64,000 bases of DNA from Caulochytrium protostelioides (taxonomy: Eukaryota; Chytridiomycota; Caulochytriomycetes; Caulochytriales; Caulochytriaceae). This document shows, one piece after another, positions 51,667 to 62,504 of this stretch. The notes beneath the pieces were generated by a model, which saw only the letters and a program-made list of their open reading frames with translations, did no database searches and was not told the DNA's origin. The DNA lies in contig ML014116.1 of the NCBI GenBank assembly GCA_003615045.1, positions 124,001 to 188,000 of the forward strand, read 5' to 3'. The translations under genes were made by a program, and so were the position numbers. How positions within the stretch are numbered: position 1 is the first letter of the stretch; the number at the start of each line of letters is the position of its first letter.

Positions 51667-52435
51667 CCCAGCCGCAGCAGCGACCGCGGCCGCCCACGTC
51701 GCGCCGTGGCGCCTTCTCTCCGTGTATAGTGGTCTATCCGAAGCATTGAATCGCGTTCAGCTGGGTACTCCATGATCGAGGGCCGAGATCGAGGGCCTAG
51801 CGCCTCGAGTGGCTTGGGGGGCGCGTCGGCGCCGACCCCCGGGGCATGGGCGCCCGTGGCGGCGGCGTCGCGGTCGGTTCGCCGGCGGCATGGCGCGGAC
51901 GCCGACTGGCGGGACGGCTCACTCCACGCGATATCCGGCGCCACAGGACCCGGGCGACCGCCGGAGGCGCCGACCATCGCCATCGCTGCTGCCGCCGCCG
52001 TCGTCGTCTCGGTAGACGACGCGTGGCCTACCGAGACGACGCGACGCCCCAGGCATGGGCCCTACCACCTTCCTTGACCGCGATCCGTCCGATCCGACGC
52101 GCGCGTCGGCGATCGTCATCCGGGGGCTCGCGCGGACGCCCGACATTTCGCTGACGGGTGGCCGTCATCGGCCATGCACGGACGCCGCGTGGACGGCCTT
52201 CGTTCCAGCACGCGCGCCGTTGTCGTTGGATGCGGCCCTGACGCGGCCCTGGCGATCCACCGACGCCCCACCCCACGCGTCGAAGCGCCGTCACGCCCGC
52301 GATTCGCCGCCCTACGCCGACGCCGAGCCTCCCTCCGCCCGACGGGCCGCGGCGTTCCCGACACCCACGTGACGCCGTCGGCGACGGCGACGGCGACGAC
52401 GGCCGCGACGGCCGCCTTCGCCGTCCGACGGATCC
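51629..52435. other. Intergenic region with CCG microsatellite after RTF1
   Basis: A run of about twelve CCG triplets at 51631-51666 begins two bases after the RTF1 stop codon, in its presumed 3' UTR. The rest is GC-rich without a recognised gene. It contains the promoter of COG3, with no TATA box seen. Confidence 0.6.
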
Positions 52436-55400
52436 ATGGCGGGCTCGAGCGGCCGCCCGAGCCTGGCCGGCCTGGCGAGCCCGGCGACGGCGCCCCCCGG
52501 CGCGGGCGCGGCGTCCACGTCGGGGCCCGGCAGCGCCCATCTGCCGACCACATCGGTCGGTCTCTTTCTCGGCACCGCGGGTGCGGGGACCTCGACAGCC
52601 TCCTCGGCGACGGCGGCGGCACCGCCCGGCCATGCCTCGAGCCAGGCGGCGCGCGCCGTCGCGCTGCCCGCCAACCCCATCGCCGAGTGGGAAGCGCGCT
52701 ACCCGCTTGACGCGGCACAGCGGGACGCCGTCGCCGCGCTCAGCGCGCTCTTTCCTGAGCGGCCGTTCGCCCCCGTCGCACCGCCGCTTGCGGCGGCGTC
52801 GTCAATGAGGGCCGCGGCCCCGGCGACGGGCACGGCGACGGTCGACTCGGATGCCGACGGCGACGCTGCGCTCTCGGACGTCGACACCGACCCGGGCGCC
52901 GGAGCGGGTGCGGCGTCCGCGGTGGCGACCGCGAAGGCGACGGCGGCGGCGACCGCGGCCGTCGGAGCGACGGATCCGGACTTGGACGTGCTCGATGCGC
53001 GCCACCCGATCGCGACGCCGCAGGACTTCCTGGCGTGGTATGGCCACGTGGCGTCGGCGCTCGAGCACGCGCAAGCGCGGGACGCGCGGCGGTGGCTGCA
53101 GATGACGCAGGCCTACCACGCGCAGTGCGTCGCGCTCGCCGCGCAGAGCGCCGACGCGCTCGCCCGGCTCGACGCGCTGGCGGCCGCCTACGACGGGGTC
53201 AAGCACAAGACGTCGGCCATCCAGGAGACCTGTGAGGCCTCGCTCGCGGAGCAGCTCGACGTGACCGTTGCCGCCGAGAAGCTCCACCAGCAGCTCGCGT
53301 ACTTCCAGGCGCTGGACGTCGTTGCCGCCGCGATGGCGCAGCCCGGGCGCGCGTGGATCACCGAGCCGCCGTTCGACCGTTTGCTCGCGCAGCTCGACGT
53401 GTGCATCGCGTTCATGGCCGCGCACCCGCACTACCACGACGCGCCCGCGTACGGCGCGCGCTTCCGTGCGCACATGACGCGCGCGCTTACGCTCGTCAAG
53501 ATGAACTTCGTCGACGGGCTGCGCGACGTCGTCCGCGACGTCCGCGCCGCGGCCGCGACGACGTCCGCGGCCGCCGTGCTCGATCCGGGCGTCGCATACA
53601 CGCTCTACTACGGCAAGTTCGCGTCGCTCGCCCGCGCGGTCGCGCCCCTGCTGGCGCAGATCGCGCGCCGCGTTCATCGTCACGACGAGTACGCCAGTCT
53701 GTGGAGCGACTGCCTCCACGTGTACTGCAACAGCCGCGCGCAGCTGATCGTGCCGCGCATCGCGGACGAGCTGCGCGCCGCCGAGGCGCGCGTCGCCGCC
53801 GCCGCGACATCCGCCGGCACCTCGAAGCCGCTCGCCCCGGCATCGGGCGCCGCCTCCGCCGCCGCTGCCGCCGCTGCCGACCTCCACCACGGCCCGCATC
53901 TGCTCGCGCTCGCCCGCGAAGCGTGTACGGCGGTGCTGACGCCCGTCCGCGACGAGGCGCGGCTCTTTTTCCAGTTCTTTATCGAGACCCATGTCGGCGA
54001 CGCGCCGCCGGCTTCGGCGCCGGCGTCCGCGTCCGCGGTGGCCATGACGACGCCGACGCCGGACGGGGCGTCATGGCGCAGCCGTACCGCTGACGCTGGC
54101 CCTCGCGGCGGCCCTGGCGACGCCCTCGCGAGCCCGCCGTCGGCCCGTGCGCTGGACGCCGATGCCGACGCCGATGCGGCCGAGGGCGCCGTGGACATTG
54201 CGAGCATGGGCCTCGTGGAGCTGGGCACGTATATGGAAGTCCTCGGGCAGCCGCTCGTCGATCTGCTGCGCCCGCTCATTCTGCGTGAGCCGCGCCTCGA
54301 GATCCTCAGTGAACTGGCGCACACGCTGACGGCGTTCCTGTCGCTCGAGGCCGACGCCGAGGCCGAGGCCGCGCACGACGGCGCCCCGGCGACGGCCACG
54401 GGCGCGTACGCGGGCCTGGCGCCCGCGGCGTACGCGGCACTCCAGGCGGCGCTCGGGCAGGTGCTCGCGCGCATCCGCGCCGACGTCCAGGACCGCCTCA
54501 TCTTCCGCGCGCAGGCCTTTATGCGCGACGAGATCGAGCGATTCCGCCCGACGGCGCGCGAGCTGGACGTCTTTGCGCGCGGCCACGGCCTGCCGAAGCC
54601 GTTCGCCAAGCAGTTCAGCAGCGGCGCCGGCGGCATGGCGTCGCCGCTCCCGCCCATGACGCCGCTGCTGCCATCGACGCCGAGCGGCTTCGGCTTCGGC
54701 TTCGGCGGCCTCGGCGTGCCGCTCTACGGCGGCGGCGAGTGGTATCCGGCGCTCTCGCGGACGTTGACGCTGCTCACGAAACTCCACGTGGCGCTCCCGC
54801 CGGCGATCTTCTCAGACCTAGCGCACGACGCGATCCTGCTGTGCTGCACGTCGATCGCGACCGCGGGCCGCACCCTCGCGGCCGCGCGCGGCGACGCCGC
54901 CGACGGCCAGCTCTTCCAGATCAAGAACCTGCTGGTGCTGCGCGAGGGCCTCAGCGCTTTCGGCGCCTCAGGCGGGTTCGTCCGCGAGGAGCGCGACGTC
55001 GACCTCGGCGGCCTCGAAAACGTCGTCGCCACCTTCTTCTGGGGCCACAACGCCGCCGCCGCCGCCGCCGACAAGGGCGCCGCCCCAGGCGGCCTCGCCG
55101 GCCGCGGCAGCTTCGTGGCCGGCTGGGACACGCCCGCGCCCGACTCCGTCGACGTCGCCGCCGACGCCGCCGGCACGCCGCTGCGCACCCAGCACAGCAG
55201 CTCGGCCTCGCTGCCGGATCCGAGCACCTTCATGGGACCCCCCGCTGCCGGCTCCGCCGCGTCGGCGCGCAGGGCGGCCGCCGCCGCGCTGCTGCCGCAG
55301 GTCCGCAAGACCTCGACGGACGCCGCGGCCGTGCTGGACGCCGTGCTGAAGCGCACGTGCGAGCGGTACATTGCCGCCGCGGTGCGCGCGTGCCTCGCGC

Positions 55401-55912
55401 CGGTACGCACCTGGATGCTGCAGTACCACGCCGTCAAGCCGGGCCGCGTGCGGCGGCGGCTGCGCCGCGCCGCGCCGCCCGAGGCCGGGACGGCAGCCAC
55501 CGACGCTGAGGACGATGACACGGCGATGCCCGTGTTCGCGAGCGCCGCCGGGATCCGGGAGACCGCCGCCGCGCTGCGGCGGGTACTGCCGCCTGCGATG
55601 GCCACGACGCGCGCACAGCTCGGCGACTACCTGGACGACCAGACCACCGAGCAGGTCATTCTCGACGTCGTGAGCGGCCAGGTGCGCACGGCGCTCGCGG
55701 CGTGGCGGAACGCCGTCGCCGGCCTCGGCTACCTCGGCGGCCCGGAGTCGCTTGGGCTGCCGTCGGCCGCCGACGTGGAGGGCTGGCTGGCGGCTGCGGC
55801 AACGCCGACGACGGATTCGATGACGACTTCGACCCCGGCGCCGTCGGCCGCAACGCCCCGCTTAATGGCGCCGCCTGCGACGCGCTCTCCTGATCCGCGC
55901 CAGAACGATTAG
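52436..55912 (+). CDS. COG3: Conserved oligomeric Golgi complex subunit 3 (Sec34)
   Basis: The frame gives 1158 residues from the ATG at 52436. The Sec34 core begins near residue 195. KTSAIQETCEASLAEQL and AEKLHQQLAYFQALD form the coiled coil; FDRLLAQLDVCIAFMAAHPHYHDA and YGARFRAHMTRALTLVKM follow, with the spacing seen in COG3 family members (LD-x-C-I-x-F-x-x-x-HP-x-Y). COG is a tethering complex for retrograde vesicles at the Golgi; COG3 sits in lobe A. The C-terminal half (KLHVALPPAIFSDLAHDAI and ERYIAAAVRACLAPV) continues the helical rod. The N-terminal roughly 190 residues and several inserts are Ala/Thr-rich low complexity, making it longer than the roughly 800 residues of the family. 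It converges with the phosphatase gene with 102 bp between stops. Confidence 0.85.
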   Translation: MAGSSGRPSLAGLASPATAPPGAGAASTSGPGSAHLPTTSVGLFLGTAGAGTSTASSATAAAPPGHASSQAARAVALPANPIAEWEARYPLDAAQRDAVAALSALFPERPFAPVAPPLAAASSMRAAAPATGTATVDSDADGDAALSDVDTDPGAGAGAASAVATAKATAAATAAVGATDPDLDVLDARHPIATPQDFLAWYGHVASALEHAQARDARRWLQMTQAYHAQCVALAAQSADALARLDALAAAYDGVKHKTSAIQETCEASLAEQLDVTVAAEKLHQQLAYFQALDVVAAAMAQPGRAWITEPPFDRLLAQLDVCIAFMAAHPHYHDAPAYGARFRAHMTRALTLVKMNFVDGLRDVVRDVRAAAATTSAAAVLDPGVAYTLYYGKFASLARAVAPLLAQIARRVHRHDEYASLWSDCLHVYCNSRAQLIVPRIADELRAAEARVAAAATSAGTSKPLAPASGAASAAAAAAADLHHGPHLLALAREACTAVLTPVRDEARLFFQFFIETHVGDAPPASAPASASAVAMTTPTPDGASWRSRTADAGPRGGPGDALASPPSARALDADADADAAEGAVDIASMGLVELGTYMEVLGQPLVDLLRPLILREPRLEILSELAHTLTAFLSLEADAEAEAAHDGAPATATGAYAGLAPAAYAALQAALGQVLARIRADVQDRLIFRAQAFMRDEIERFRPTARELDVFARGHGLPKPFAKQFSSGAGGMASPLPPMTPLLPSTPSGFGFGFGGLGVPLYGGGEWYPALSRTLTLLTKLHVALPPAIFSDLAHDAILLCCTSIATAGRTLAAARGDAADGQLFQIKNLLVLREGLSAFGASGGFVREERDVDLGGLENVVATFFWGHNAAAAAADKGAAPGGLAGRGSFVAGWDTPAPDSVDVAADAAGTPLRTQHSSSASLPDPSTFMGPPAAGSAASARRAAAAALLPQVRKTSTDAAAVLDAVLKRTCERYIAAAVRACLAPVRTWMLQYHAVKPGRVRRRLRRAAPPEAGTAATDAEDDDTAMPVFASAAGIRETAAALRRVLPPAMATTRAQLGDYLDDQTTEQVILDVVSGQVRTALAAWRNAVAGLGYLGGPESLGLPSAADVEGWLAAAATPTTDSMTTSTPAPSAATPRLMAPPATRSPDPRQND

Positions 55913-56014
55913 GAAAAACGACTTTATACTACAACATGGGGTGGGCTTCGGGCATGCGGGATCGCGCCGATCCAGTCGCGGCAAGAGAAAGAACCAACGA
56001 CCGCCGCCGCCGCG

Positions 56015-57838
56015 CTAGAGTCGCGTGTCGAGATGCGAGGCAAGCTCGTCGGTGTCGGCGACGCGGCCGTGGCTGCCGGGGACGCCCGGTAGCGCCATCC
56101 CGCGGGCCTCACGGGCGACCTCGCTGGCGCCGCGCACGACGCGGCTGCCCTCGCGGCTGACCCAGACGGGCCCGACGGCCGTGACGCCGCGGCAGGCGTG
56201 GCAGTAGGTGGCCGGGTTGAGGCGGGCCACGTTGAGGGGCACGACGCCGCCGGGCCAGGCGAGCGCGGTGGTGGCGTGGGGCTGCTGCTCGGCGGGGTGC
56301 AGGACGGCGCGGACGGCGGCGTCGCAGGCCGCGCGCTCGGCGAGCTCCTCGGCGCTCGGCGGGTAGCGCGCGTCCATGTCCGCCTCATCCTGCGCGGCGC
56401 GGGCGCGCTCGGCGCGCGTGAGCTGCGGCGCGACGCGGGCCCAGAAGTACGCCCGCAGATAGCGCTCCTGCAGGATGTTGCGGCGGTATGCGGCTCGCGG
56501 CGCGCCGATCCGGAAGGGCTGCGCGTCCCAGTCGCCCGGATGGTACTGGCAGCTCTGCGGGCGGGCGTGGCGCAGGCGCGCGAGTGCCTCGACGGCGCCG
56601 CAGCGCGCCGTCTCCATCACCCAGACGCCGAGCAGCGTGCCGGTGCGGCCGACGCCCGCCTGGCAGTGGACGAGCACGTTCGTGCCGGCCGCGAGGAACG
56701 CCTTCGCGTGGGTGAGGAAGAGCTGGATCTGCGCCAGCGACGGGACGCTGCCGTCGTGCAGCGGCAGGAACAGCACCGACGCGCCGTGGTGGCGCTGGAC
56801 ATCCTCAAACAGATCGATGTCGTAGACGTCGTCGTTGAACTCGCAGTTGCGACATACAAACGCGCCGCGCTCCTGCGGCGTCGGCGCGATCGGCGCCTCC
56901 GTCAGGTTGACCACCAGGCCCACGCGGTGCCGGGTGAGCGCTGACCAGTGCTGCCGCGTCGACGGCGCGCTCATGCCGCCGATGAGGCCGCGCAGCGCCG
57001 GGTGGTCGGACGCTGGCAGAAACGACGTGTGCCATGGCAGGTCCGGGTCCGCCGGGAACATGTAGTCGGGGCGCGCGTCCGTCCCTGGCAGCGCGTCCAC
57101 GGGACGCGCGAGCACCGCCGCCGCCTGGGCCTCGGCCAGCGCCGGTGTCGCTGCCAGCCGCGCCGTCTCGAGGCCGAGGTGCGTCGCCGCGTCGGCAGAC
57201 GCCGCCGCCGCGGCCACGGCGTCCGCGGCCGCGGCCGCGTCCAGTGTCATGGCATACAGCGCCCGGTCGTCGTTCAGCGCGTCGCTGCCGGTGCCGGCGG
57301 CGGTCTCGGCGGGCCGGCGGCGGGGGCGGCGCGCGCCGCCACGGCGGCTGCCGGCCGCGACGTCGTCCTCGTCTTCCGACGACGAGGGCGCCGAGCACGA
57401 GCCGTCGGACCCGGACGAGGCCAGCCCGGCCGCGAGCATCTCCGGCGGGCTCGAGCCGGCTTGGGACGGCACGCTGCCGACGACGACCTCGACGTCTTCC
57501 TCACTGTCATCGTCGACGGCGGCGGCAGCCGCGGCGGCGGCGGCGTGGGACGGCGCATGGCTGCTGCCGCCGGTGCTGCCGGACGGGGAAAGCCCAAGGG
57601 GATCCGGGTGCACGGCGCCGGCGCTGAGCGGCGCCTCGTGGCGGTGGGCGGTGGTGCTGCCGGGCGAGAGGGCCTCGTCGGGGTGTGTGTGGAGGGTGGG
57701 AATGGAGGTCGCGAGCGACTTGAAGATGCGGCTGTGCGCATGGGTCGACATGCCTTTCGACGCGGCGCCGGTATGGGTGCTGGCCGCCGGCGAGGCCGCC
57801 GCCGAGGCGGTCCGCGACGAGGCGCCGGACGCGGTCAT
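56015..57838 (-). CDS. Dual-specificity protein phosphatase (DUSP23-like)
   Basis: The frame gives 607 residues from the ATG at 57838. The catalytic domain is residues about 265-470. The signature HCQAGVGRTGT holds nucleophile C392 and R398. The general-acid loop reads LPLHDGSVPSLAQ with D362. Upstream, TSFLPASDHPALRGLIGGMSAP and VVNLTEAPI match the N-terminal strand and loop of DUSP23/VHZ-type atypical phosphatases. The ARPQSC segment downstream corresponds to the RPGS element of that group. About 260 disordered residues with acidic runs (EDEDD, DDDSEEDVE) precede the domain and a tail with a CHAC pair follows. Substrate is unknown; it dephosphorylates Tyr and/or Ser/Thr by family. Confidence 0.82.
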   Translation of the reverse strand: MTASGASSRTASAAASPAASTHTGAASKGMSTHAHSRIFKSLATSIPTLHTHPDEALSPGSTTAHRHEAPLSAGAVHPDPLGLSPSGSTGGSSHAPSHAAAAAAAAAVDDDSEEDVEVVVGSVPSQAGSSPPEMLAAGLASSGSDGSCSAPSSSEDEDDVAAGSRRGGARRPRRRPAETAAGTGSDALNDDRALYAMTLDAAAAADAVAAAAASADAATHLGLETARLAATPALAEAQAAAVLARPVDALPGTDARPDYMFPADPDLPWHTSFLPASDHPALRGLIGGMSAPSTRQHWSALTRHRVGLVVNLTEAPIAPTPQERGAFVCRNCEFNDDVYDIDLFEDVQRHHGASVLFLPLHDGSVPSLAQIQLFLTHAKAFLAAGTNVLVHCQAGVGRTGTLLGVWVMETARCGAVEALARLRHARPQSCQYHPGDWDAQPFRIGAPRAAYRRNILQERYLRAYFWARVAPQLTRAERARAAQDEADMDARYPPSAEELAERAACDAAVRAVLHPAEQQPHATTALAWPGGVVPLNVARLNPATYCHACRGVTAVGPVWVSREGSRVVRGASEVAREARGMALPGVPGSHGRVADTDELASHLDTRL

Positions 57839-58312
57839 ACTGTCGGGATGAGCGAGGAGGAGGGAGAAGGGGGTCGCGACGGCGACGGCGGCGGCAGCAG
57901 CACCAACACCGATACGCTGATCCCAAGCTGGGGCCGAGGCGGCGCGGGAGGGGGCCCTGTCGAGAACGAGAACACCGTCAGGGATGGACCGACGAGGATG
58001 AGCCGCACGATCGGCACGGGAGACGGCGGATCAGCGGATCAGGGCGAGATATGCTTGGCTGGCCAGACGTCGGGCGAACGGCCACTGTGGCGTCGCGTCA
58101 CGTAACGTGCCGTAAGGGGATGCGTGGGCAAGGATGGGAGTCTGGAGACGTCGGCGTCCGTGTGAACTTCAGGATGGGCCGGCGCAGCCCTCACCAGACC
58201 CGCTTCGAGCCTGAAACAAAACGAGAAAAACAGGTCGAGGCCCCTTTCTCTGGGACGGAGCACGCGTCCTGCCTGTCTGGAGACGACCACGTGGCCGATG
58301 CAACTCGAGCCC

Positions 58313-58351
<39 letters not shown>

Positions 58352-61300
58352 TAGAGTTAAATAGCCCGTGCCGGCTGGCGCGAGGATCCACGGCTGAGGA
58401 CGGCTGGTCTCGAAGAGACAGCCAACCAAGCGAGAGAGAAAGCGTCAATCGCGTGAATGTCGATGTCGATGCGGATGTCGATGTCGATGTCGAGGAAGCG
58501 CTGCGCGGTATGCCGCAGGGATGGCCGGCGTGCGGTGAGGGGGGTGAGGCCCTGTGGCGCGGGTGGTTCCTGGGCGGTTCGCGGGCGGCGGGGCACCGGG
58601 GGGCGGGAGGGATCGGCGGTCTGGAAAACGACCGGAAGGCCCCGACCGCTGGGACGCGCGAGGAAAAGCAGCGACAGCAGCGACAGCAGCGAGGGCGGCG
58701 AGGGCGGCGAGGACGGCGAGGCCCCAGGGCGGGAGAAGAAAGCGCGGCGGACTCACCCGAAGCGGCTCGAGAGAGAATGGAATCCGGCACCGGCGGGAGA
58801 GAGAATAGAGCGGTGAAAGCGCAGAGCCAGCAAGACGTGCGGGGTTCGCAAGCCGGCGTGGTCCGAGGAATGTCGCGGAGGTCACACCGATACCGACGAT
58901 CAGTCGACGAAAACGTAATCGTCCGCCCATCCAACGGAGAGCACCCGAGGCAATGGCCCTTCTGGCGTGTTGCGCGATGGAATGCGCGCTGCGCGATGCG
59001 AGAAGATATAAAGGACCGGGGCGGGCCCGAACTCACGAAAAAAAAAAAAATGAGAAAAGAAGTGATGCGGTGGGACGACTGGAATGCAGACGAACAGCAA
59101 TGACGGAACCAGCGTCGTCAGCAATCAAAATGGCCGGTGCGATGTTTCAGTACCGCACGGCAGAGATCGGCTGCGAGCGACTGCGAGCGACATGCCTCGA
59201 CTCGCATCAACGTGAGAAGACCCGGCAATGGCAGGGTCCGGCTGAAGCAATCTTCGACGTGTCCGACGCGATGTGGTCCGGTCTGGTTGGATGGCGCGGC
59301 CGGTTTGTCCGTCGGTTCCATGGGCGGTGTCAATGAAGCCGTGCCGCTTGCCGTGAGTCAATATCGGGGGTCGTTATCGCTGTCGCACTGGCTGCTGTCG
59401 ATCCAGCGGCGACGGCCATCGCCTGGTCGAGCCGCCGATGCTCACGGCGCGCACGATCGTCGCGAGCGGATGCGCGGCTAAAGGCCGGTCCGCCGTTTTC
59501 TCGTCTTCCGGACGTGCTGACCTGGCCGAGCCGGCGTCGATGGCCGCGGGTACCCGATGCCGACGCCGCCGCTCTGGCGGTCGCGATGCACATGCGCCGT
59601 ACAACGCCGCGGCCACAACGATACCCGGTGCCCGGTGGGCGGATGTGCGGCGCCGTCCATCCTGCGGCAGCCGCTGCCAGCGCTCGGGGAAGAGCCGCGC
59701 TCCCATCGATTTCAAAAAAGGCATGCGCTACTCGGGAGAAAGGCATGGGCCGCTGAGCATCGCCGGTTGCTCGGAAAGCCGCGCGAAATGGCCCAGGCCC
59801 CGCTCAGCGAAGCACGCCGCGCCTCCCAATGCCGCGATGCCTCGATCCTCGGCCATGCAAGCGCTGGAATGGCGTCGCCGCCCCAGGTCCCATGGATGAT
59901 CATCAAATCCTCACCATCGGAAATGGCGCGTGGGGGCTTGTTGTGGTTTTTCATTGGCTGTCGACGCTGGCAGCGGGGGTCCAGCGGCCGGCGGGGTATC
60001 CCCTCCGTGTCGAGCCGAGGCCGCTTCAGATCGACACCGGCGCTGGCACTGTCGCGTGACCCCCGCCCAGCCGGCGCACGGGGGAGCAGGGGGATGGGGG
60101 CGACAGCGAGACAACGCGGCGAGACAACGCCATCCGAAGGCAGCCGTTGTTAATTTTTCGTTCTATTACTTTTCGCTATGCCCTCTCATACCATGGCATA
60201 CCACCGCATACCGCCCCATGCCGAGGAAGGATTCACGTGCCAGCAGAGATCAACGATGAAGGCGTCGCCCTACCACCATTACCACCGTCGCCACACGTCC
60301 GAGTCGGTCGGTAGCCGGCCACGTCACGGTCGTCAAGTTCGCCAAGTTCGTCACGTTCGTCCCCGGGGATCATCAAGGCAACTTTTTCTTCGGGTAACAA
60401 TGAGGCGCAACATGCTCTCGTGCAATTCTTTTCCTTTCCGCGGTCTTCTCTGTCTTCTGGGCTCATCAAGGAGCTCATCAAGGCGAAGACTGTCCTGGCC
60501 TGCGCGGTAACGACAGCGACGGCGACAACCGCCTCATCAAGGCCGCAATGACCACCACCCCGCAGAAGCCCATCGCCCTCAGCCAGTATGGCGCCGCGGC
60601 ATGGTCCTGCTCCTCTGCCACGACGGGCCGATCGGCGACACCGCGTCGAGGCCTGACCCCACCCAAAGCGAGTCGAGTGGCGAACCGGATTGGAAGCATG
60701 AAACAACCCCTGATGGTACGAGATCAGAAATGCGAGAAAATCACCCGACACCGGAGCGCGAGGCCCGTCTCCCTTTCTGGGGCGTCGGGCGCGCACGACC
60801 GAGGGGAGAACCGGATATCGCGGCCCCGGCGTGCGCCACCTCTGGACGGCGGGCGCGCCGCATGCGCATGGACCCTGGGCGCCAAGCGTTTTCATGGGGC
60901 CGCGCGCGGCTCACGACCGGCGGGCCATGGCGCCACCCGCCTCTACGGCGGCGGCGACGGCGGCGGCGGCGACGGCGGCGGCGGCGACGGCGGCAGAGCA
61001 CCGTCGAGCACCGGCCAAGCCCAGGGTCCACCGCCAGGCCCAAGCGGCCTCGTCCGGACGCCCGACGACGCCCGGCGACTCCCACGACGCCGCGGCATGC
61101 TCTCGCCCGGCGGCGGTGAGCCGCTAAGGGGTTGGCCGCGCCGAGCGAGAACGCGCGTGCGGACCGCAGGCCCTCACCGCAGGCCCGCGCCACAGGTCCT
61201 GGCATGCTGCCGCGGGCCGAACCGCATGGGTCGCAGCCGCATGACCTGAAACCACCAGCGCCGAAGCCACCTGTGCCGAAACCGCATGTGCCGAAACCGC

Positions 61301-62199
61301 ATGAATCTGATGCGCCGACGTGCGGCCTGCGCCAGCACACAGGCGATAGCGACGTGCCTCGCTTTGAAACCGTAACACACTGGCGTGGCCTGGCACGCCA
61401 GGCTGTGTCTTGCGTCGACCCTTCTGGCAGACTTCGGTGAACCCTTCTGGCGGACTTCGATGAACCATTCGTTGTACGAGAAGGCGGAGGCGATGCCGGC
61501 GCCGGCACCCCGACAAGACCAACCGACCTGCCGACCAAAAGAAAAAAAGAAAAAAAGAGAAAAAGAACAAGCCAAAAGAGTAAGAGAGCACCCACCAGCA
61601 AAATCAGCAAGTGTGAAGGAGGTCTCCCGGGGCTGGTGGGTTTTCACGTCACTGCCGTTGTTAGCCGCCAAGCCCAGTATCCTTCCAGCGGCCGGCCCAC
61701 CAGCAAAACTGAACCGCCAGCGGCTCTCGCTTCGACTGCTGCTGGCGCCTAACTTCGGAACGCGGCGAGGCTGGCCGCAGGGCGGGTCGAAGTGCGGCGG
61801 TAGCCGTCGTCGCGGTCGCCGTCGCTGTGGGGGGTGCAGAACTCCGACACCCGCATTCGGCCGCAAGTGTGACGCGTGGGGCTCCACAAAGCCCTAGGCT
61901 TATCGACCAGCCATGTGGTGAGTTCACCCATGAAACAGGGGATGTGGCCAGGACCTTGCGCGGATCCTCCGTGAAACAGCCAAGGCCGTGGGCCCTCGGA
62001 ATGCCTTCGCAGAAACAAGTCACTCGAAGCCATCCACGGAAAAGTGTAAAAAAAAGCGCGCCAGGGGCTCCGTTCCGCGCAGGGCGCGACCCTCCATATG
62101 GCGAAACATGCCGAGACAGGACGCGCTGGCTGTCTCGACCAGCGAGACGGCGTCGAAGTCCACGCCAGAACGCATCATCGCTCCACTCGTTCTCAGGCC
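57839..62199. other. Gene-poor region (4.4 kb)
   Basis: No gene is supported on either strand. Simple-sequence elements are present: GACGAC repeats at about 58312-58345, ATGTCG hexamers at 58457-58493, GGC/GAC run at 60945-60995, a diverged 15-bp CCGAAACCGCATGTG repeat at 61230-61305, a 24-bp duplication at 61419-61466, and an A-rich stretch at 61540-61600. A TATAAAG at 59006 precedes a 78-codon ATG frame (59100-59336) of unknown status. Confidence 0.5.
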
Positions 62200-62207
62200 T
62201 ATATAAA
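62200..62207 (+). promoter_or_regulatory. TATA-like element upstream of the last secreted-protein gene
   Basis: TATATAAA lies about 300 bp upstream of the ATG at 62505 and is followed by a pyrimidine-rich tract. The arrangement looks like a strong fungal promoter, by position only. Confidence 0.45.
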
Positions 62208-62304
62208 ATGAGCGTCGATGCGTTAGGTACCAGCGAGCAGGCGCTCGTCGACATGGTACTATTTACCGTCCACCGCATGATGAGTTAGTCGTCGAAGACG
62301 CGTC

Positions 62305-62420
62305 TGTCGTTGCTCCACTCCCCAACACTCTCCCTCCCTCTCTCTCTCCCTCTCTGGACTCTCCCCCGCTCACAAACGCTCTGTCTCTCTCTCCCTCTCG
62401 TCACCCAGGAAACGGCATCA
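62305..62420. repeat. CT-rich (polypyrimidine) tract in the presumed promoter/5' UTR
   Basis: Long CTCTCTCCCT-type runs sit between the TATA-like element and the start codon. Pyrimidine-rich blocks before transcription starts are common in highly expressed fungal genes. The role here is inferred. Confidence 0.6.
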
Positions 62421-62504
62421 CTTTCCATCTCCCTTTCTAGCCGGTTCGCGTGCTTTTTTTTGTCGACGACCGCTCTGCGGTTCGCCACGCGCCAGACCGA
62501 CGCC

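Noticed and set aside
49475-51697. 740-codon open frame antisense to RTF1
   Set aside because: Residues are Arg/Val/Ala strings mirroring the Rtf1 codons; the sense frame has a complete Plus3 domain. GC-rich third positions keep the antisense frame open.
61220-61310. Pentad-repeat pattern (CGFGT-like) on the minus strand, resembling pentapeptide repeats
   Set aside because: Only a few units from a short 15-bp DNA repeat, without the A(D/N)LxX core of real pentapeptide-repeat proteins.
61661-62278. 205-codon minus-strand frame before the last gene
   Set aside because: No domain or signal, overlaps the TATA/promoter zone of the plus-strand gene; treated as chance.
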